Notes: generated by a model not told the origin, from the sequence alone. DNA of 64,000 bases from Pseudomonas sp. WN033 (GCA_002287035.1 NSKG01000001.1:558001-622000); one strand, 5' to 3'; numbered from the stretch's first letter, positions 1 to 10,436 are shown. Numbers and translations: made by a program.

Positions 1-2
1 GC

Positions 3-437
3 GCCCTGACCCAGCAGGAACTGGCCGGCTACAACACCTTCAAGGAAATCGGCTGCACCGCCTGTCACAATGGTCCGGGCCTGGGCGGCACCTCGTTCCA
101 GCGCATGGGGATCGTCCAGCCCTACATTACCGACAACCCTTCCGAGGGCCGGGTTGCGGTAACCGGCAACGATGCCGACCGCTTCTCGTTCAAGGTACCC
201 ACCCTGCGCAACGTCGAACTGACCTACCCCTACTTCCACGACGGTGCCTACTGGAAGCTGGAGGAAGCCGTTGACCTGATGGCCAAACTGCAACTCGGCC
301 GCGAACTGGCACTGGAAGACATCGACAACATGACCGCATTTCTCAAGACCCTGACCGGCGAGCAGCCCAGTTTCACCATGCCGCTGCTGCCCCCGTCAAA
401 CAACGACACCCCACAACCGGTGCCGTTCGAGAAATAA
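3..437 (+). CDS. di-haem cytochrome c peroxidase, C-terminal part (partial)
   Basis: This frame is open from the window edge and ends at the TAA at 435-437, so the start lies outside the window. The visible 144 residues carry a CTACH haem-binding motif near residue 20 and later the segment FHDGAYWKLEEAV. Both are typical of the second haem domain of the bacterial CcpA/MauG family. These periplasmic enzymes reduce hydrogen peroxide with electrons from small cytochromes c. I cannot tell a true peroxidase from a MauG-like relative because the N-terminal haem domain is missing. A long palindrome follows directly and may end the transcript. Confidence 0.8.
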   Translation, partial: ALTQQELAGYNTFKEIGCTACHNGPGLGGTSFQRMGIVQPYITDNPSEGRVAVTGNDADRFSFKVPTLRNVELTYPYFHDGAYWKLEEAVDLMAKLQLGRELALEDIDNMTAFLKTLTGEQPSFTMPLLPPSNNDTPQPVPFEK

Positions 438-442
438 CCCTC

Positions 443-506
443 TTCGCGCCCGCAGGGCGCTCCTACCCAAAGCACGCTACCGGTAGGAGCGCCCTGCGGG
501 CGCGAA
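443..506. repeat. REP-like perfect palindrome
   Basis: Two 25-base arms (443-467 and 482-506) are perfect reverse complements around a 14-base loop. The arms contain GTAGGAGCGCCCTGCGGG, the style of Pseudomonas REP elements. It lies between the convergent peroxidase and NIF3-like genes, so it could also terminate transcription both ways. Confidence 0.85.
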
Positions 507-508
507 CC

Positions 509-832
509 TTACGGCAACGCCTGCAGATCACTCAAGCGCCACACATCATAGGCCGGCTCTTCATAGGGATGCGCCTGCCTCAGCGCAGCCACCACTGCCC
601 TGATCAGCTCATCGGCGCAGACCAGCTCAACCCGCCACTCCTCGACCTGTTCGACCTCACCCTGGCGACCCAGAAACGGATTGCTGCCGGCCAGCGGCCG
701 GAACTGCCCCAACCCCCTGACCTGCCAGCAGCACTGATCGTAGTCACCGATACGTCCACCACCGGCAGCGAACACCGCCTGCTTGACCGCCTCCAGATGG
801 GAATCAGGTACATAGAAACAGAGTTTGAACAT
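509..832 (-). CDS. YqfO/NIF3-like small protein
   Basis: A 107-residue protein starting MFKLCFYVP. I chose the ATG at 832 because family members begin with this strand-forming segment; a longer frame upstream runs into the znuD terminator. The end, with AHPYEEPAYDVW, is typical of the short free-standing form of the domain inserted in YqfO/NIF3 proteins, a ferredoxin-like fold related to CutA and PII. Its biochemical role is not established. It lies downstream of znuD on the same strand, separated by a hairpin whose T-run sits just before this gene, so it may be read by read-through or from its own promoter. A full NIF3 protein is encoded at 28.2-29.0 kb. Confidence 0.65.
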   Translation of the reverse strand: MFKLCFYVPDSHLEAVKQAVFAAGGGRIGDYDQCCWQVRGLGQFRPLAGSNPFLGRQGEVEQVEEWRVELVCADELIRAVVAALRQAHPYEEPAYDVWRLSDLQALP

Positions 833-884
833 AAAAAAGGCTCCGGACCGCAAACTGGAATAACCAGTCTTGCAGCCCGGAGCC
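833..884 (-). terminator. terminator after znuD
   Basis: On the minus strand GGCTCCGG (877-884) pairs with CCGGAGCC (839-846) and is followed by a run of six T. The stem lies just after the znuD stop codon and just before the start of the next gene. Confidence 0.7.
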
Positions 885-909
885 TGGAGCACAACGTGAG
901 GTATGCGGT

Positions 910-3006
<2,097 letters not shown>

Positions 3007-3076
3007 CTACATGCTCCCCACATGTCATCCGGTTACTGACGGAACCTGGTGCATGGCACCGGGGCAGCATAGTAAT

Positions 3077-3091
3077 TGTTATAACGTAACA
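3077..3091 (-). promoter_or_regulatory. Zur box upstream of znuD
   Basis: The sequence TGTTATAACGTAACA is a near-palindrome matching the known Zur operator pattern of gammaproteobacteria (GTTATA-N-ATAAC type). It lies about 70 bases before the znuD start codon. Zinc-loaded Zur would repress from here. Confidence 0.7.
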
Positions 3092-3137
3092 AATAAACCC
3101 AAAAACACCTTTGCGGCTTAAAGAGAACAGCTAAAGC

Positions 3138-3917
3138 CTACAGCTCAGCAAACGACGGCAACGGCTCGGTAAAGATCGACAGCACCTGCATAAAGCTGGC
3201 CTCAGGGGCAGCATACAGCTCCAGCGGCTCGGTCGTGACCGGGTGACGAAACCGCATCCCGGTAGCAGCCAGCATCAGCCGACTGCCACCAAATCGCTCG
3301 GCAAAATAGTGATTGTGGCGGGTCCGGCCATAGTTGGTATCGCCGATGATCGGATGGCTGATGTGCTGCATGTGGCGGCGCAGTTGATGCTTGCGCCCAG
3401 TCTGCGGATAAAGCGCGACCAGACTGTAGCGGCTGGCCGGGTAGCGCTCGATCATCACCGGAATTTCAGTCGTTGCCAGGCGCCGGTAACGGGTAAAGGC
3501 TTCACGCAGTGGCTGCGGCTCATCCTTGCAGCGCCGGTCGGTGGCCTGTTCACGCAGCGGGTGATCGATCTCCCCCACCTCCGGTGCCCAGCCGCGCACC
3601 AGTGCCAGATAGGTCTTGCTCACCTCTCCGGCCATCAGCGCCTTGCCCAGGATGCTGGCGGTCTCTGGGTTGCGGGCAAAGACCAGCAGCCCCGAGGTTG
3701 GCCGATCCAGCCGATGTACCGGATAAACATGCTCGCCGCCATTCAAGGCCCGTGCATACTGCAACGCGAACTCGGTTTCATGGCGGTCGATAGGGCTGCG
3801 GTGCAGCAACAGGCCCGCCGGCTTATGCACTACCAGCAACCACTGATCGCGATAGATCTCGCGCAGGGGATTGGCTGCACAAACAATGCTGGCGGTATTG
3901 GAATCAGGCAGTGGCAC
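3138..3917 (-). CDS. truC: tRNA pseudouridine(65) synthase TruC
   Basis: A 259-residue RluA-family pseudouridine synthase. The catalytic motif VHRLDRPTSG with the active Asp lies near residue 70, and the protein has the ISHPIIGDTNYG segment of the family. TruC of E. coli modifies U65 of tRNA-Ile and tRNA-Asp and has the same length. I place the start at the GTG at 3917 because a GGAG ribosome site sits six bases before it and there is no ATG that keeps the family length; the frame is open further upstream but that part overlaps another likely gene. RluA relatives acting on rRNA are possible, but length and N-terminus favour TruC. Confidence 0.8.
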   Translation of the reverse strand: MPLPDSNTASIVCAANPLREIYRDQWLLVVHKPAGLLLHRSPIDRHETEFALQYARALNGGEHVYPVHRLDRPTSGLLVFARNPETASILGKALMAGEVSKTYLALVRGWAPEVGEIDHPLREQATDRRCKDEPQPLREAFTRYRRLATTEIPVMIERYPASRYSLVALYPQTGRKHQLRRHMQHISHPIIGDTNYGRTRHNHYFAERFGGSRLMLAATGMRFRHPVTTEPLELYAAPEASFMQVLSIFTEPLPSFAEL

Positions 3918-3958
3918 GACAACTCCAGGCAGTCTCGGCAGCAACAGCCGGCTGAATA

Positions 3959-4120
3959 TCAGAGGTCGGCCATGGTAGCAGATGAAGGCACAGGCACTGT
4001 GCGCAAAAAATCTTCCAGGGCGGCAGCAGCTTCGACCGGCGCCACCTGCAGCAGGCAATGCGGCGCCTGTATCCCAACCACCTGCAAGGCCGGCTGACAC
4101 GGCCCGGCGCAGGTCGTCAT
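3959..4120 (-). CDS. small protein, coupled to upstream gene
   Basis: A 53-codon frame begins MTTCAGPCQP and ends in ATMADL. Its ATG overlaps the TGA of the upstream gene (ATGA), the usual sign of translational coupling, and it fills the space before truC. It has three Cys near the N-terminus and no predicted membrane segment. I do not recognise a family. The overlap and spacing argue that it is real; its small size and lack of a known relative argue for caution. Confidence 0.45.
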   Translation of the reverse strand: MTTCAGPCQPALQVVGIQAPHCLLQVAPVEAAAALEDFLRTVPVPSSATMADL

Positions 4121-5094
4121 CAAGCCAGCTCCAAACGGCTGTCATGCACCCGGCACAAACCGTCATGCAGGCGGCGCACCTGCTCGGCCCGTGGCGTCAC
4201 CTGGCGGCTGCCCATTTCGGTGACGAAGCGACAGGCCGCATAGGCCAGTGCCTGGCGTTCATAAGTGGCCACCCAGGCACGGCGCGCGGCCAGGCGTTCA
4301 GGCTTAACCGGCCAACTGCCTGTGACCGTCATCCGCTCGACCCCGATACGCCACGGCTTGGGGCTGACGCGAGCGCGGAAACATTGCTGATTACGGCACA
4401 TCCGGGCATAAACCGGATCAGATCCCAACTCAGCCAGCAGCGCCTGTGCCTTGTCACTGGCAGGCGCATAAGTGGCATTCATCGCCAGTACCCGCAACCC
4501 CAGGGGTGTGCGGTAAATGCGCAGATTAAGCTCCGGATGCCGTTGTACCACCGCCGCAATTCGGGCCAACGCCAGCGCCTCCACCCCGCCCTGCAAACGG
4601 ACCCAGAGCGCCCGCAAGCGGCGTGCAACAAGCCCACCACCCAACAACGCCACGACAGTTCCCAACGCCAACAGCCAGCCCATTCCCGTGAGCATGGCCA
4701 GCAACAGCGACACCCCGAGTACAGCAGCAAACACCGTCAGACTCAGGCCTCGCCCAGGCCGCGAGTCGAAATCGACATCGGCAAACAGCACATCGGGAGT
4801 GTTCAGACACAGCGCCCCGTAACTGTTGCGCGAGATCACCACATCCCCGTGCTGCTCCACCACCTCCTCACGAATCGGCAGACCCTCGGCACCGTTATAG
4901 GCAATCTTGTGATCTACCCGGCGCACATCTCCTTCAGCCTGCAACGTACTCAGGGCCGCCTGAACCCGCTCCCGAGCATGCGCCTGCGCCGCCTGCTCAC
5001 TGACATCCGACCAGCCAAATCGCTTGAGCGTGAACGAACGCCCGGCGTGTCGTGTGCGCTGGGTTGCCTCGGACCAGTAACGGGGAACGATCAT
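4120..5094 (-). CDS. hypothetical inner-membrane protein
   Basis: A 324-residue protein with a soluble N-terminal part (1-115), two adjoining hydrophobic helices (about 117-155, containing LTVFAAVLGVSLLLAMLTG and LLALGTVVALLGGG) and a soluble C-terminal part of 165 residues. Pseudomonads carry similar proteins of unknown role. It runs into a 53-residue gene by a four-base overlap, and truC follows, so the three probably form one transcript. No catalytic motif is visible. Confidence 0.7.
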   Translation of the reverse strand: MIVPRYWSEATQRTRHAGRSFTLKRFGWSDVSEQAAQAHARERVQAALSTLQAEGDVRRVDHKIAYNGAEGLPIREEVVEQHGDVVISRNSYGALCLNTPDVLFADVDFDSRPGRGLSLTVFAAVLGVSLLLAMLTGMGWLLALGTVVALLGGGLVARRLRALWVRLQGGVEALALARIAAVVQRHPELNLRIYRTPLGLRVLAMNATYAPASDKAQALLAELGSDPVYARMCRNQQCFRARVSPKPWRIGVERMTVTGSWPVKPERLAARRAWVATYERQALAYAACRFVTEMGSRQVTPRAEQVRRLHDGLCRVHDSRLELA

Positions 5095-5117
5095 CTCAAC
5101 CTCTATTTGGCAACAGG

Positions 5118-5759
5118 CTAGTGAACCGGCCCGGCCGGGGTCCGCGCCGCACCCGCAGCCTTTTGCAGCGTCGCCTGCAATGGCACCTCATGCTCGACGA
5201 ACGTCAGATGAGCTCCCCAACCATCCAGACAGGTACGATAGACGCCCGGCTGGCAGTGCCGGGAAAAACGACGCTTCAATGCAAAAACCTGCTGCGGAGC
5301 GATCCCGGCTCGCTCGTAGGCACTGAAGTCGGTAGCGGAATCGCCATAGGCGTAACTCAAGGTCCAGCCAGCCTGTTGGTAACCCTGCAGGATTGCCGCC
5401 TTGAACCCGACCGGATCACGACGTTCGGCAGAGTTCTGCGCCACATGCACGGGCCCCGGCGCGAAACCATGTTTCTCCAGCCAAGCGGCCAGACCAGACT
5501 GAAACAGCGGAATACGGGTGCTCACATAGATCACCCGATAACCCCGCGCGGCATAGCCATTGACCACCTCGGCCGCCCCCGGTCTGGCCTCAAGCACAAA
5601 CAGATTGTGCGGCGTCAGCGTACCGTCGATATCGAACACCACCACCGCACTGTGCGGCAATGACGCCAGCTCAATTGGCGTTGGCGGCAGACTTGCGACG
5701 GCTGTAAGACTGGCAGTGGTCGCAGCAAACAGCAGCGCACAAGTGGATTTTTTCAACAT
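5118..5759 (-). CDS. secreted HAD-family phosphatase-like protein
   Basis: A 213-residue protein. MLKKSTCALLFAATTASLTAVA looks like a signal peptide, and the mature part opens with the HAD motif I, VVFDIDGTLTP, followed by motif II (VSTR) and the GDSATDFSAY motif IV. This pattern fits exported HAD hydrolases of the LNS2/acid phosphatase kind, acting on a phosphorylated substrate in the periplasm. The substrate is not known. I chose the ATG at 5759 over the GTG three codons earlier because it gives the cleaner signal peptide. Confidence 0.7.
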   Translation of the reverse strand: MLKKSTCALLFAATTASLTAVASLPPTPIELASLPHSAVVVFDIDGTLTPHNLFVLEARPGAAEVVNGYAARGYRVIYVSTRIPLFQSGLAAWLEKHGFAPGPVHVAQNSAERRDPVGFKAAILQGYQQAGWTLSYAYGDSATDFSAYERAGIAPQQVFALKRRFSRHCQPGVYRTCLDGWGAHLTFVEHEVPLQATLQKAAGAARTPAGPVH

Positions 5760-5828
5760 GATTGGCACTCTCGACTTCCCTGATCTCGTAACTTGATTCC
5801 CATGGGCATGCCCACAGGCCAGACCGGC

Positions 5829-6287
5829 TCAACACATCCGGTAGACCACCCGCAACGGGCAGCCCAGCAAGGCCTCCAACTGAGTCAGCAGTGCCGGCTC
5901 CAGCAAACCGCCAGGTGCCTGAGCGATCACGGCAAACCGGCTGAACGCCTGAGGCCAGGCATAGTCCAGCTCATTGACTGTCGCCACTGCGGCGCAGCAG
6001 GGCAAGGTCTGCGACGCCAGCGCAAAACCACCACTTTGCTCACAATAATCGGCATCCATCAGTGCATGCCAGGCGGCAACATCCAGCTCGGCGCCACAGT
6101 GCGGGCAACCAACACGCTCGAAATTCTCACCGCAATCGCGATAGACAACCTGCTCTGCCACCTCGCAGTCAATCTCGCCAACCTGCGGCCAAAGCTCACG
6201 CAACAACGCCACAACCGCCTGCTGCGCCGCCAAGCCGGGGATGAAATGCGCATCAACGGGTACTAGCTGTACGTAATGCTCAGACAT
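5829..6287 (-). CDS. hypothetical protein with Cys-rich metal site
   Basis: A 152-residue soluble protein starting MSEHYVQLVPVD. CPHC near residue 61 and a CC pair near residue 97 could hold a metal. No known family is recognised. It is preceded by its own short leader and separated from yiiX by about 40 bases. The function is unknown. Confidence 0.6.
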   Translation of the reverse strand: MSEHYVQLVPVDAHFIPGLAAQQAVVALLRELWPQVGEIDCEVAEQVVYRDCGENFERVGCPHCGAELDVAAWHALMDADYCEQSGGFALASQTLPCCAAVATVNELDYAWPQAFSRFAVIAQAPGGLLEPALLTQLEALLGCPLRVVYRMC

Positions 6288-6325
6288 GGCGACTTCTGTC
6301 ATGGAGAAGAAAGACGAGCCCAGCG

Positions 6326-6937
6326 CTACTCATTTGCATACACCGTCACAAGCAGACTGCTTTCAAACATGGCTGCGGGTGAAATAACCAACTCGCCGGC
6401 CGGAGGCTGGTCACTCCAGCGCTCACTGATCTTGACTTGCACAGCAGGGTGAGAGAGGTCGAACTCACTGATGGTTTGCAGTGCACCAACTTCAATATCA
6501 AGAGCTCGCTTGAAGATCTTCCACACAAGCTCAGAGCAATAAATACGCTCATCGGACCACTCGAAGTAGAGGTCATAGTGCTTACCGGCAAACTCCGCCC
6601 CCACCTCATGCATGCGCTCAAGCGCCTCGGGGGTGAGCAGGCGCTCGGCATCAACCAGACGCTTGGCCACAAACCGGCCACCCTCCCCCCGTTCAATCCA
6701 GACGTCCAGCGGTGTGAGTTTCACAGGTTCAACTGCCTCGTACACCACGGGTTTACCATCAAGGATGTAAACGATCCCCATGTGACTGTATGGCGACCTG
6801 GTCACCGCCTGAACCGCCAAGCTCTGCGCCGAGCGAGACGTATGGAAAATTACATCCCCATCACGGGGCTCATAGCCAGCCCAAGCCCCAAAAGAACTGA
6901 CGCAAACGACAACCGCCAGCAACACGCGAATAATCAT
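6326..6937 (-). CDS. YiiX-like permuted papain-fold amidase/peptidase
   Basis: A 203-residue protein with a signal peptide (MIIRVLLAVVVCVSSFGAWA). It has GDVIFHTSRSAQSLAVQAVTRSPYSHMGIV (His near residue 52) and later YCSELV, where the Cys is the likely nucleophile. This circularly permuted NlpC/P60 arrangement is that of the YiiX/YebB family, thought to cut amide bonds in peptidoglycan or lipid substrates. Its start overlaps the end of the upstream TPR gene by four bases, so the two are probably co-expressed. Confidence 0.75.
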   Translation of the reverse strand: MIIRVLLAVVVCVSSFGAWAGYEPRDGDVIFHTSRSAQSLAVQAVTRSPYSHMGIVYILDGKPVVYEAVEPVKLTPLDVWIERGEGGRFVAKRLVDAERLLTPEALERMHEVGAEFAGKHYDLYFEWSDERIYCSELVWKIFKRALDIEVGALQTISEFDLSHPAVQVKISERWSDQPPAGELVISPAAMFESSLLVTVYANE

Positions 6938-7692
6938 GCCCGCTCCTTAGCCTCGAAACCGGACAGCTCAGCCTTCGCTTTATTGATGTAATCCTTGTAC
7001 AGCTCATTGAAGTGCCTGCCAGACCTCTTCGACTTCTCAATGACCTCTGAGAACAAGGCCTTTGCTCTGGCGGTTTCACCCTGGCCTTTGAGAAACAGCG
7101 CAAAATGGAACATGGCCTGTGGCCCGGTGAAATAGGTATAAAGCGTCTCATACTCGTGCTGAGCAGCAGCCCTGTCACCCAGCCCTTCCAGCGCCCTGGC
7201 GTACAACAGGTGAGCATCTTGATTCTTGTAGTCAGGATTCTCCGCAATCAGCCGGTCCAGCGTTTGCCTGGTCGCCGCGAAATCATTCAATCCAAATTCC
7301 GCACTCGCCAAGCCAAACATCAAATCGGGATCGTTGGCATAAGGCCCTTTCAGACATTTCTGATATAAGCCCTTGGCCTCCTGGAACATATTCCGATGCA
7401 GGCACTGCCTGGCCAGCGCCATAGAGTTCTGCACGGTGTCAGCTGCGGAATAGTCACTAGCCGCCCGGTTGATATCTCTGTCTGGATTTATGATGTCCTG
7501 AACCTTTTTCGCCGCCTTTTTCCCAGTACGGCTATTTGAAGCCCCCGGAAGGACCTCAAGAATCAAATAAGCGATAGCCCCGGCCAGTGGCAGCATCACG
7601 ATTATCCATATCCATGTTGTATTGCGACCCGTTTTCACAACATGAATAACAAGCGCCACCTGCATCAGCACTGAGAGAATAAAAAAAGGCAT
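6934..7692 (-). CDS. membrane-anchored TPR protein
   Basis: A 252-residue protein. Two hydrophobic helices at residues 2-18 and 27-48 have the look of the PLDc_N/cardiolipin synthase N-terminal segment, and TPR-like helical repeats run from about residue 90 to 225. I chose the ATG at 7692 because GGGGAG lies four bases before it. The TPR part likely binds a partner protein at the inner membrane. The following yiiX-like gene overlaps by ATGA. Confidence 0.7.
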   Translation of the reverse strand: MPFFILSVLMQVALVIHVVKTGRNTTWIWIIVMLPLAGAIAYLILEVLPGASNSRTGKKAAKKVQDIINPDRDINRAASDYSAADTVQNSMALARQCLHRNMFQEAKGLYQKCLKGPYANDPDLMFGLASAEFGLNDFAATRQTLDRLIAENPDYKNQDAHLLYARALEGLGDRAAAQHEYETLYTYFTGPQAMFHFALFLKGQGETARAKALFSEVIEKSKRSGRHFNELYKDYINKAKAELSGFEAKERA

Positions 7693-7888
7693 TGAACTCC
7701 CCACCTCCGTGTGTCAAAAAAATACCCGCGAATCAGGCGGGCAGCATGCGGCCAGTCCGGCACCGCGGCACGATGCGCTGGAGATTACTAAATACCCCAA
7801 CCGCCCTCAACCCTGAGCGGCTCTGGCTTTGAGGCGGGTATTCACTTTAGCGGGGAGGTTCACGATCCGAGCTAAAGCCGTTGCCAGG

Positions 7889-8317
7889 CTAAAATTTACG
7901 AGCCTGGTAATAAATGCCCGCTCCACCTTCACAGTATTGCTTAAGGCTCAACAGAAAAATCGCCCAGTTATAATTACAGAACCGGTAAAACTCAGTGACT
8001 TCACGCCAGTCGGTATGCCTAAGAGTGACAGCGGTCTTGCCGCCCAGATCGTTCAGGTCGAAACTGACGTTAGTCCCAATCCACTCAGGGTCTGAATCGA
8101 CACAATGCCAGGTCATTCTGGTATCGGGAATCAGCTCAGTAATCCTCATCTTCGTCGGGCGCTCGTCGCCGAACCGGAACTCATTAACCGCATCAACTTC
8201 AGCAGAGAACTGTAAATCCTGGGTCCAGACCTCAGCCAACCCGCGCGCCGTCGTCAACGCTTGGTAAACGAGTGCTGGGGGAACATTCACGTACTGGACA
8301 TGCTCAATGTTTGCCAT
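7889..8317 (-). CDS. SRPBCC (AHSA1-like) ligand-binding protein
   Basis: A 142-residue protein beginning MANIEHVQYVNVPPALVYQALTTARGLAEVWTQ, which fits the START/AHSA1 helix-grip fold that binds small hydrophobic ligands or co-chaperones. GGAGTT precedes the start. It lies just beyond the last recognisable attC site of the integron and has no clear attC of its own downstream, so it may mark the chromosome side of the array or be a cassette whose attC has decayed. Confidence 0.7.
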   Translation of the reverse strand: MANIEHVQYVNVPPALVYQALTTARGLAEVWTQDLQFSAEVDAVNEFRFGDERPTKMRITELIPDTRMTWHCVDSDPEWIGTNVSFDLNDLGGKTAVTLRHTDWREVTEFYRFCNYNWAIFLLSLKQYCEGGAGIYYQARKF

Positions 8318-8373
8318 AAATTTAACTCCTTGTATGCGGCAGCCTGAATGACTATCACAATACCTATTGCGAT

Positions 8374-8447
8374 GTGTAACGCCTGGGCTCAGCCGCCGCT
8401 TTGAAGCGTCAGCGTAAAACCGGCCCAGTTGACCCTCTGGTTAAATG
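8374..8447 (-). other. attC site of the ABM cassette (last in array 1)
   Basis: It is bounded by GTGTAAC at 8374 and GGTTAAATG ending at 8447, with paired inner segments CTGGGC and GCCCAG. It overlaps the stop codon of the ABM gene and is the last attC I can recognise in this array. Confidence 0.7.
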
Positions 8448-8758
8448 CCATACTCACGCTCAACCTTGGCCACTCGAACCCGAAAACTTGAGTACCATTG
8501 CTGATAGCCAAGTCGCTGAGCCTCTCGATGCTCAGCATTCTTCTTCCAGTTAGTGATTGCCTCAAGGCTCGCCCAGTACGACACAGTAATACCCACGCCC
8601 TCTCTAGCAGACTCAATGCCCAGAAAACCTGGTTGCTCTGACGCCAACTCCACCATCCGTTCAGCCATTTCAGAGTACCCGTCATCACCCTCCGTACGCT
8701 GACTGCTGAAAATCACCGCAAAGTATGGAGGCTCAGGAGTTTTGGCGATCTCTGACAT
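8441..8758 (-). CDS. ABM-family (antibiotic biosynthesis monooxygenase-like) protein, cassette 13
   Basis: A 105-residue protein with the dimeric ferredoxin-like pattern of the ABM family: YFAVIFSSQR as first strand, GYSEMAERMVELASEQPGFLG, then YWASLEAITNWKKNAEH and a final strand FRVRVAKV. Members include heme-degrading enzymes and quinol monooxygenases; many have no known substrate. It forms a single-gene cassette with its attC directly behind the stop codon. Confidence 0.75.
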   Translation of the reverse strand: MSEIAKTPEPPYFAVIFSSQRTEGDDGYSEMAERMVELASEQPGFLGIESAREGVGITVSYWASLEAITNWKKNAEHREAQRLGYQQWYSSFRVRVAKVEREYGI

Positions 8759-8771
8759 AACTCCCTCTAGG

Positions 8772-8842
8772 TATTAACGCCGCGCACACCGGCGCGAACT
8801 TGCGAGCGTCCGGCAGCTGCGTAGTGCTGCGCCTGGTTATGT
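8772..8842 (-). other. attC site of the VOC cassette
   Basis: Boundaries are TATTAACGCC at 8772 and GGTTATG ending near 8841. An internal palindrome (CGCGCACACCGGCGCG region) separates the two halves. It lies between the VOC gene and the ABM gene. Confidence 0.8.
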
Positions 8843-9268
8843 GTTGATGCTGCCACCACCCTGGCTCGACAGATTGAGCTGCCAGGATACGCCATACCTA
8901 TCATTCAACCATCCAAATCTTTCGCTGAAACCGTAGTTATCCAAAGGCATTAGCTCTGAGCCACCTTCGGCGAGGGCCCGAAACGCCTTCTCTATTTCGC
9001 TCATAGATTCACACTCAACGTACAATGACATGGATGGTGTAAAGGCAAACTGGTGGTCAAGATGGCTGTCCAGCGCCATAAACTCGGTGCCATTTATCGT
9101 AAACCTAGCCATTTTGGTAGAACCTTCTGGCTCATGCTCGCCAGCTTCGTAGCGCTGAAGATCAATGATCTCTGAACCAGGGAACAGAGAGGTATAAAAC
9201 TTGATTGCCTCCTCGGCTTTTCCAGCCTGTTCCCCGACAAACATGAGCGAGGCCTTAATGGATTTCAT
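8837..9268 (-). CDS. PhnB-like VOC-family protein, cassette 12
   Basis: A 143-residue protein, MKSIKASLMFVGEQAGKAEE..., with the pattern of the 3-demethylubiquinone methyltransferase-like (PhnB) group of the vicinal oxygen chelate fold: IKFYTSLFPGSEI, MALD, and FGWLNDRYGVSWQLN at the end. I place the start at 9268 because GGAGGAGC lies before it; the longer frame enters the attC of the next cassette. The substrate is unknown. A second protein of the same family is encoded at 48.4-48.8 kb. Confidence 0.75.
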   Translation of the reverse strand: MKSIKASLMFVGEQAGKAEEAIKFYTSLFPGSEIIDLQRYEAGEHEPEGSTKMARFTINGTEFMALDSHLDHQFAFTPSMSLYVECESMSEIEKAFRALAEGGSELMPLDNYGFSERFGWLNDRYGVSWQLNLSSQGGGSINT

Positions 9269-9292
9269 CTGCTCCTCCGTTCTAGTTTGCAC

Positions 9293-9358
9293 ACATAACG
9301 TGGAAGTAACCGCCCTGCGCGGCTTTTCGCGCAGGTCCGGTTAACTTCTGGGTTATAC
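9293..9358 (-). other. attC site of the Shedu cassette
   Basis: Boundaries are CATAACG at 9293 and GGTTATACG near 9358. The inner arms GCGCGGC/GCCGCGC and CTGCGCG give a compact hairpin of 66 bases. Confidence 0.85.
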
Positions 9359-9359
9359 G

Positions 9360-10436
9360 TCATGCTCTCTGCAACCGCCTTAACCAAGTGTCCCAAGACT
9401 CAATCCTTATCGGCGGAGTAAACCTACCCTCGTAATCCTGTCGTTTCGCACTTTCTTCGAGATCGTTCTGTGTACGACCACCGATCACGACAGTTCTAAT
9501 ATTTATGTCCTTATCTGGATCAACATAAAGTTTGAAATAGGGGCCAAGCAACGCGTTATGAATCTTCTCGCCTTTCTCTGCACGAGCGCGAATTTGATGC
9601 GCTGCCTTTCGAAAGGAATCAAGGGAGCGATAGATAACGCCAAGGCGAGTGCGAATTTGGCCGGCTGCCTCAAGAACTTTGTGATTAAACTCCTTGTAGT
9701 GATTCGAGTTGATAAGATTGAACTCCGCCCCCTTCACCTCGATCAAGATAACATCCATCCTTGACCGGCCAGTAAATACGACAAAGTCAACTGATCCGTC
9801 AGCAACGGGGTATTCTGAGAAGCAAATGTACTCATCGTCCGGCTTCGCATAGGCTTCTCCAAAAACTGAGAGATCCGTTTTTAATAACCGCTGAATTTCT
9901 TGCTCTCCAGCGCCCGAATGAATCAATGTTTCAATGCTGCCTTTCGATATCATGCCCGCGTTAATTTCAAACTTACGGGCAATGACCTCATTGCTGTCTG
10001 TGAATCTTGAATCTACGAATGGATTTCTCTGAAATCTTAGGCTGTCCACCTGCTCTACTATTCTTCTGTTCAAGACACTTCTGTCATCCAGTTCAGTTGG
10101 ATCGCACCCCAACATTGCGAGCGCTTCATCGCGCGACAGATTCGACCAATCAGTTTTGGGATGCAGTGTGATCCTGTCGAAAGTGTCGGACAGCGGATTT
10201 TCGCGCTCGTAGTGTTCAATGAAGATCGCGGGCTCCAGAACAAGACCTTGGCGAAGAAGTGAATCTATGACTGTCTCAACAGCATTCGTCACTGACTGAC
10301 CGTCGTTTTTGTCACCAAGATCGGTTAGCAAGACCGTAGTGCCAGATTGGCCAAAAAATGACCGTACTCTGCACAATCCGCGACTGACGCGGTTTTTTCC
10401 ATCGTGAAAGCTATGGACTATATCGAGTATTTTCAT
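9360..10436 (-). CDS. Shedu-family (SduA-like) anti-phage nuclease, cassette 11
   Basis: A 358-residue protein. The C-terminal part has the DUF4263-like PD-(D/E)XK core of Shedu: VDFVVFTG (Asp217), a basic turn, then VILIEVKG (Glu233, Lys235) and a helix with Gln260. The N-terminal 180 residues are unassigned and probably sense or regulate, as in other SduA proteins. Known Shedu systems are one-gene phage-defence nucleases. I chose the ATG at 10436, which gives the start MKILDIVHSF; the longer frame enters the disrupted attC. Being a single gene, it fits a cassette well. The active-site assignment is by pattern only. Confidence 0.65.
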   Translation of the reverse strand: MKILDIVHSFHDGKNRVSRGLCRVRSFFGQSGTTVLLTDLGDKNDGQSVTNAVETVIDSLLRQGLVLEPAIFIEHYERENPLSDTFDRITLHPKTDWSNLSRDEALAMLGCDPTELDDRSVLNRRIVEQVDSLRFQRNPFVDSRFTDSNEVIARKFEINAGMISKGSIETLIHSGAGEQEIQRLLKTDLSVFGEAYAKPDDEYICFSEYPVADGSVDFVVFTGRSRMDVILIEVKGAEFNLINSNHYKEFNHKVLEAAGQIRTRLGVIYRSLDSFRKAAHQIRARAEKGEKIHNALLGPYFKLYVDPDKDINIRTVVIGGRTQNDLEESAKRQDYEGRFTPPIRIESWDTWLRRLQRA

